Shown here in pieces: positions 58,758 through 61,887 of a DNA stretch of 61,887 nucleotides. Where the stretch lies: positions 1 to 61,887 of the forward strand of contig FTLJ01000060.1 in the NCBI GenBank assembly GCA_900155495.1, given 5' to 3'. Below the pieces are notes generated by a model. That model ran no database searches and was not told the DNA's origin. It saw only the letters and a program-made list of their open reading frames with translations. Position numbers and translations under genes: made by a program. The stretch is from Porogramme epimiltina. Lineage: Eukaryota; Basidiomycota; Agaricomycetes; Polyporales; Polyporaceae. Each line of letters begins with the position of its first letter. Position 1 is the first letter of the stretch.

Positions 58758-61700
58758 TTAATGCTGTGGGCCGATCCCGATATGCGTGTACAGGTAAGCC
58801 AACGCGAATATGAAGGCCAGGACCACCACCCCCAACATCATACAAAATAGGAAGAGAAACCTATGAATCAGTTCTAGCTTTGACTCTAAGCTAGCTAGCC
58901 CCTGTTCTGTACTATTCAATTCGTCTTCTGATCTGTCGTAAAACTCGCCAGCAGGAGCAGAGACGAGGGTGTGGGACCAATCGTGTTTAGGGATGCTGAC
59001 AATTCCGTGATTCGTGTCTGCCTGTGGGGGATGTAGCCATGCCCTTTCACCCTCGATACGGTTGTTGCAGCCCCAGCACACCATTGTGATTGCTGTCAAA
59101 TGGCTCAGTCTATTTTCACCCGCCCTAGATACCACAGCATACGAGTAGTACTCACACTGACAGTCCATGCAGCACCAAAATGGCCGTGCAGTGATTATTG
59201 TCGAGCATTCCACGCACTTCCCGCCCTTCTCCGTAAACTCCTCCACATCCATCACCGTGCCTTCGCCGAACGAGACATGAGTTGGCACTTGCGACGCGGT
59301 ATCGGAGATAACACCATCCCTGTCAGGTACGGAAAGATGCGCATCGACCCAGTTGACAATCGATAATGCTGTAGCGGTTGACGCATAGTAGTGCGTGCGG
59401 AAGATGACATAGCGTAACTGGCAGAAGCTGTGGCTGCGCGCGTGCATCGTGTGTTGTAAAGGCTCCACGTGGCTGACAGCATCGGACTCTGAGGGGTCGC
59501 GGGCGAAGCATGGGCCGCAGAAGTCGTTGGTGTAGTTGACCTCGCCAGTGAAGCACTGGACGCAGAAGTAGCGTGAGGACATTGGCGGAGTTAAACTCAG
59601 GTGGCATGAGTCACAGAACCGCGGACTGCCGTGAACGTGTCAGATAACAAAACATTCAGAAAACGAAAAACTCACGTTCTCACAGAGTCACTGTCTCGTA
59701 ACGGTCGCCAAAATGATAGGGAGGCCGCTGGCAGTAGCAGTGGAGAGTCCTGATGAAGGTTTTCTGAAGCACCTGGTGAAACGGAGGGATCCATATTGGC
59801 GGTCTGTTCCAAAGTTTTGCAGCTGGACGGAGATTCCGGATTTTCATATGGTGTAGGAGGAGCAATGTCTACATCTGCATCTGCATCGTGCCACATACTG
59901 CGTGTCCAGTATGGTCCGAGCTCTGGTTCCTCCTTCGCACAGGAGAACTAGTCGAAATATACATATGAGACCCACGTCACGCGAGATAATGCAAAAGGCT
60001 CACCAAGCCGAAGAAGTACTTTTTAAGCTCGGTTTTCTCGTCGATATTGACACGCCTATACAGTTCTGCATCACCAGACAGTGTTAGAGTAAGGCTCAAG
60101 ATACCAGGAAACAACCGTACCTTGTAAGGAGCTAATACGAGCCCAAATCACGTCGTACACGGTGACAAGTGATAGTATGATGACGTTCAGTTCTTGCTCA
60201 GCGAGGACTCTTGTGTGAGCCATCTCGAGGATGGATAGAGAGCGGCGTATCAAAAGGAAGAATATCGACATCATATACTAAGAGTGACAGTTAACCAACG
60301 AGCGAAATACGCTATCTAAATTCCACGCACCTTCTCAGGTCTTCCCCTCCCTGCAATGAACACCAACGTGTTCGTCTCATCAATGAGGTACTTGATTGAC
60401 CTCAGTCTCTGATCCAGCATCTCCTCCTCCCTTAGGATATAACCCTTAAACCGAGCGAAGAGGATATCGTTATCCCAATCCCTACCGTCCCAATATTCGA
60501 CGTGATTAAGGCCAGACAGGAGGTCCTCTAAGATTTGTAACCCCCAGGATTCCATGAAGCTCGAGACGAGTACCATATTCTCGAAGCGCGCAGTTGTCGC
60601 GGTTTTTGTGATCTTGGCGAGCATTTTTCGGATGCGGCGGTAGTACCACTGTACTGACATCTCAAACCCTGGACGTACATCAGCAACATGCAGATCAAAC
60701 TAGCTCATTGGAAACATACCCACTGTCCAGTACGCCATCCAGTGCAAGATGCTAGCAGCGGGTCATCAGCGTAGTTCCTCCTGCCAGCAGTGACCAGACT
60801 TACCTCCACCCGGATGGGCATGCGGTCGTGAATGCGTTTACCTGGCGGATTGTCACGAGTGACGACATTTCATCATCCAGAGCTTCAATGAGGGGCTGAA
60901 GGTGAGACGCAGTGATACAACTCAAAGCCCAGATGTCTCCCGGGCCCACGCGTTGCACAGCTTTGCTGATCTCAGCTTCCACTGCTCCCTCGGCTTGTTC
61001 GTGACTCGGCACCTCCTGAGGCTGATGACCCGAACTCGTCCGTATCTCTTCAAAAGAGGTATTAATAGCGTTCGCGAAGTGATCTCGAAGAGCCATAATG
61101 AGATGTTTTGCCTTTGCGCTACCCTTCCAGCCCTGTATGAGTGAACTCGCTTCAGTAGGTACTAGTGATGCTAAAGGGATAGTACAGACGGACCATTTCC
61201 ATCCAGACATGTCTAATATTCTAGACGACATGTGAGCTCCCACCCTACAATGGTGAGATATCTATGATATTAGAGCTCACCTCGTCAGCGATACGTTTAT
61301 TCCAGGCGCTACCGAGGATTATGCTTGCCATCCCATCTTGTATAGTGTTGAGAGCAGATTCGACGCTAGAAATTTGCTCCTTCATCGCCATAAATTTCCT
61401 CCCAAACACAACGTTCTCATCCAGCACCTGTTCGACACTTTTCTTCACCTCCTCCCTGAAGATATTGACTGATATCTTCGACTTTGGCCCTCCATGCGCC
61501 TGCAAGTATCCCTTCTGCTTTACAGTCTCCGTGTCTGCGCTCTCGAGAAGCCACGCTAGCAATTTGTCATCGTTGAGCACTGTATCTATATTCCTCTCCT
61601 GAGTTGATATGTCGCTCCCTTGCGTCTTCATGTTGCCTCTGACCTGCGTTGACAATAGTCTAGCCATGTTCTGCTCCACCGGAGATAGCATCTGTGCGAA

Positions 61701-61779
61701 CACCACTTTCATGAGTTCCGGAATGTCTTCCACCTTCTCGTTCAGGGTTTCAACTGTTTGCGTAAATGCAAGGGGTGCA
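58758..61779 (-). CDS. EF-hand/ZZ-finger/tail-anchored protein 2, 5' end missing
   Basis: A paralogue of the gene at 18637-22500, with the same exon order and mostly open exons. Visible parts: helical segment (TQTVETLNEKVEDIPELMK to SAWNKRIADE), GWKGSAKAKHLIMALRDHF, the EF-hand-like loop (ALDDEMSSLVTIRQVNAF), SVQWYYRRIRKMLAKITK to AGRGRPEK, FFLLIRRSLSILEMAH, zinc clusters (CDSC, CVQCF, CGPCF; CVEC, CCMDCQC, CWGC) and the final anchor MMLGVVVLAFIFALAYLYTH ending GIGPQH. The loop has lost the position-12 acid (Gln instead of Glu) and has Glu at position 3, so calcium binding is less likely than in copy 1. Homology to copy 1 ends near 61780, where a direct repeat begins; the N-terminal third is absent from the window. 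It is either a 5'-truncated gene or one continuing beyond an insertion. Confidence 0.72.
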
Positions 61780-61780
61780 G

Positions 61781-61887
61781 CTAGACACGGAGCGGAAAGC
61801 GGAGTGGTCTCAGTCTGTGCGCGTGGATGCGAAGCAACAGCTAATATTGGAAAGTACTGTACCTAGACACGGAGCGGAAAGCGGAGT
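61781..61887 (+). repeat. Direct repeat, 25-bp unit at 82-bp spacing, at the window edge
   Basis: The 25 bases from 61781 (beginning ctagacacgg, ending ggagt) recur identically from 61863 to the last base, 61887. This fits an 82-bp tandem array entering the window, placed exactly where EF-hand/ZZ gene 2 loses homology to its paralogue. Confidence 0.7.

Overview
This is a fungal nuclear DNA window, most likely from an agaricomycete basidiomycete (Polyporales-like). Genes are split by short GT-AG introns of about 48-70 bp, intergenic spaces are short, and coding DNA is GC-rich. Lineage-typical families include HET-domain proteins beginning MRLL and an EF-hand/ZZ-finger family with a helical N-terminus. 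I see no rRNA, tRNA, CRISPR or intact transposon.

Left part (1-25.6 kb): a PC-esterase-type wall-polysaccharide acyltransferase candidate opens the window. It is followed by an accessory block holding three HET-domain genes (4.0, 11.3 and 14.4 kb, the last two a tandem pair), a decayed securin-like copy (7.9-8.7 kb), a large EF-hand/ZZ-finger/tail-anchored protein on the minus strand (18.6-22.5 kb) and an intact securin-like gene (24.1-25.6 kb). Centre (27-38 kb): a housekeeping run with a Zn2Cys6 protein whose cluster lies near its C-terminus, a site-2 protease, an Ariadne-type RBR ubiquitin ligase and an Hsp110 chaperone with a four-unit step-type heat-shock element in its promoter.

A fourth HET gene (39.2 kb) is followed by a relic of the 5' end of the EF-hand/ZZ gene (41.8-42.1 kb). 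Then come cytosolic/mitochondrial lysyl-tRNA synthetase, a very large disordered Pro/Arg-rich protein, a SNX3-type sorting nexin, the mitochondrial GTP/GDP carrier Ggc1 and an MFS sugar transporter. The right end holds a broken OXR1/TLDc pseudogene and a second, 5'-incomplete EF-hand/ZZ gene that meets an 82-bp-period direct repeat at the window edge.

The most interesting pattern is a recurring module: HET gene (+) converging on an EF-hand/ZZ gene (-), with a securin-like gene beyond it. It is seen once nearly whole (11.3-25.6 kb), once as HET plus securin pseudogene (4.0-8.7 kb) and once as HET plus the 5' stub of the EF-hand gene (39.2-42.1 kb). HET domains trigger programmed death in self/non-self recognition of filamentous fungi. 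The partner has a helical-bundle N-terminus, a calcium-site-like loop, zinc fingers and a C-terminal membrane anchor. A duplicated recognition/execution pair under birth-and-death evolution is a reasonable but unproven hypothesis.
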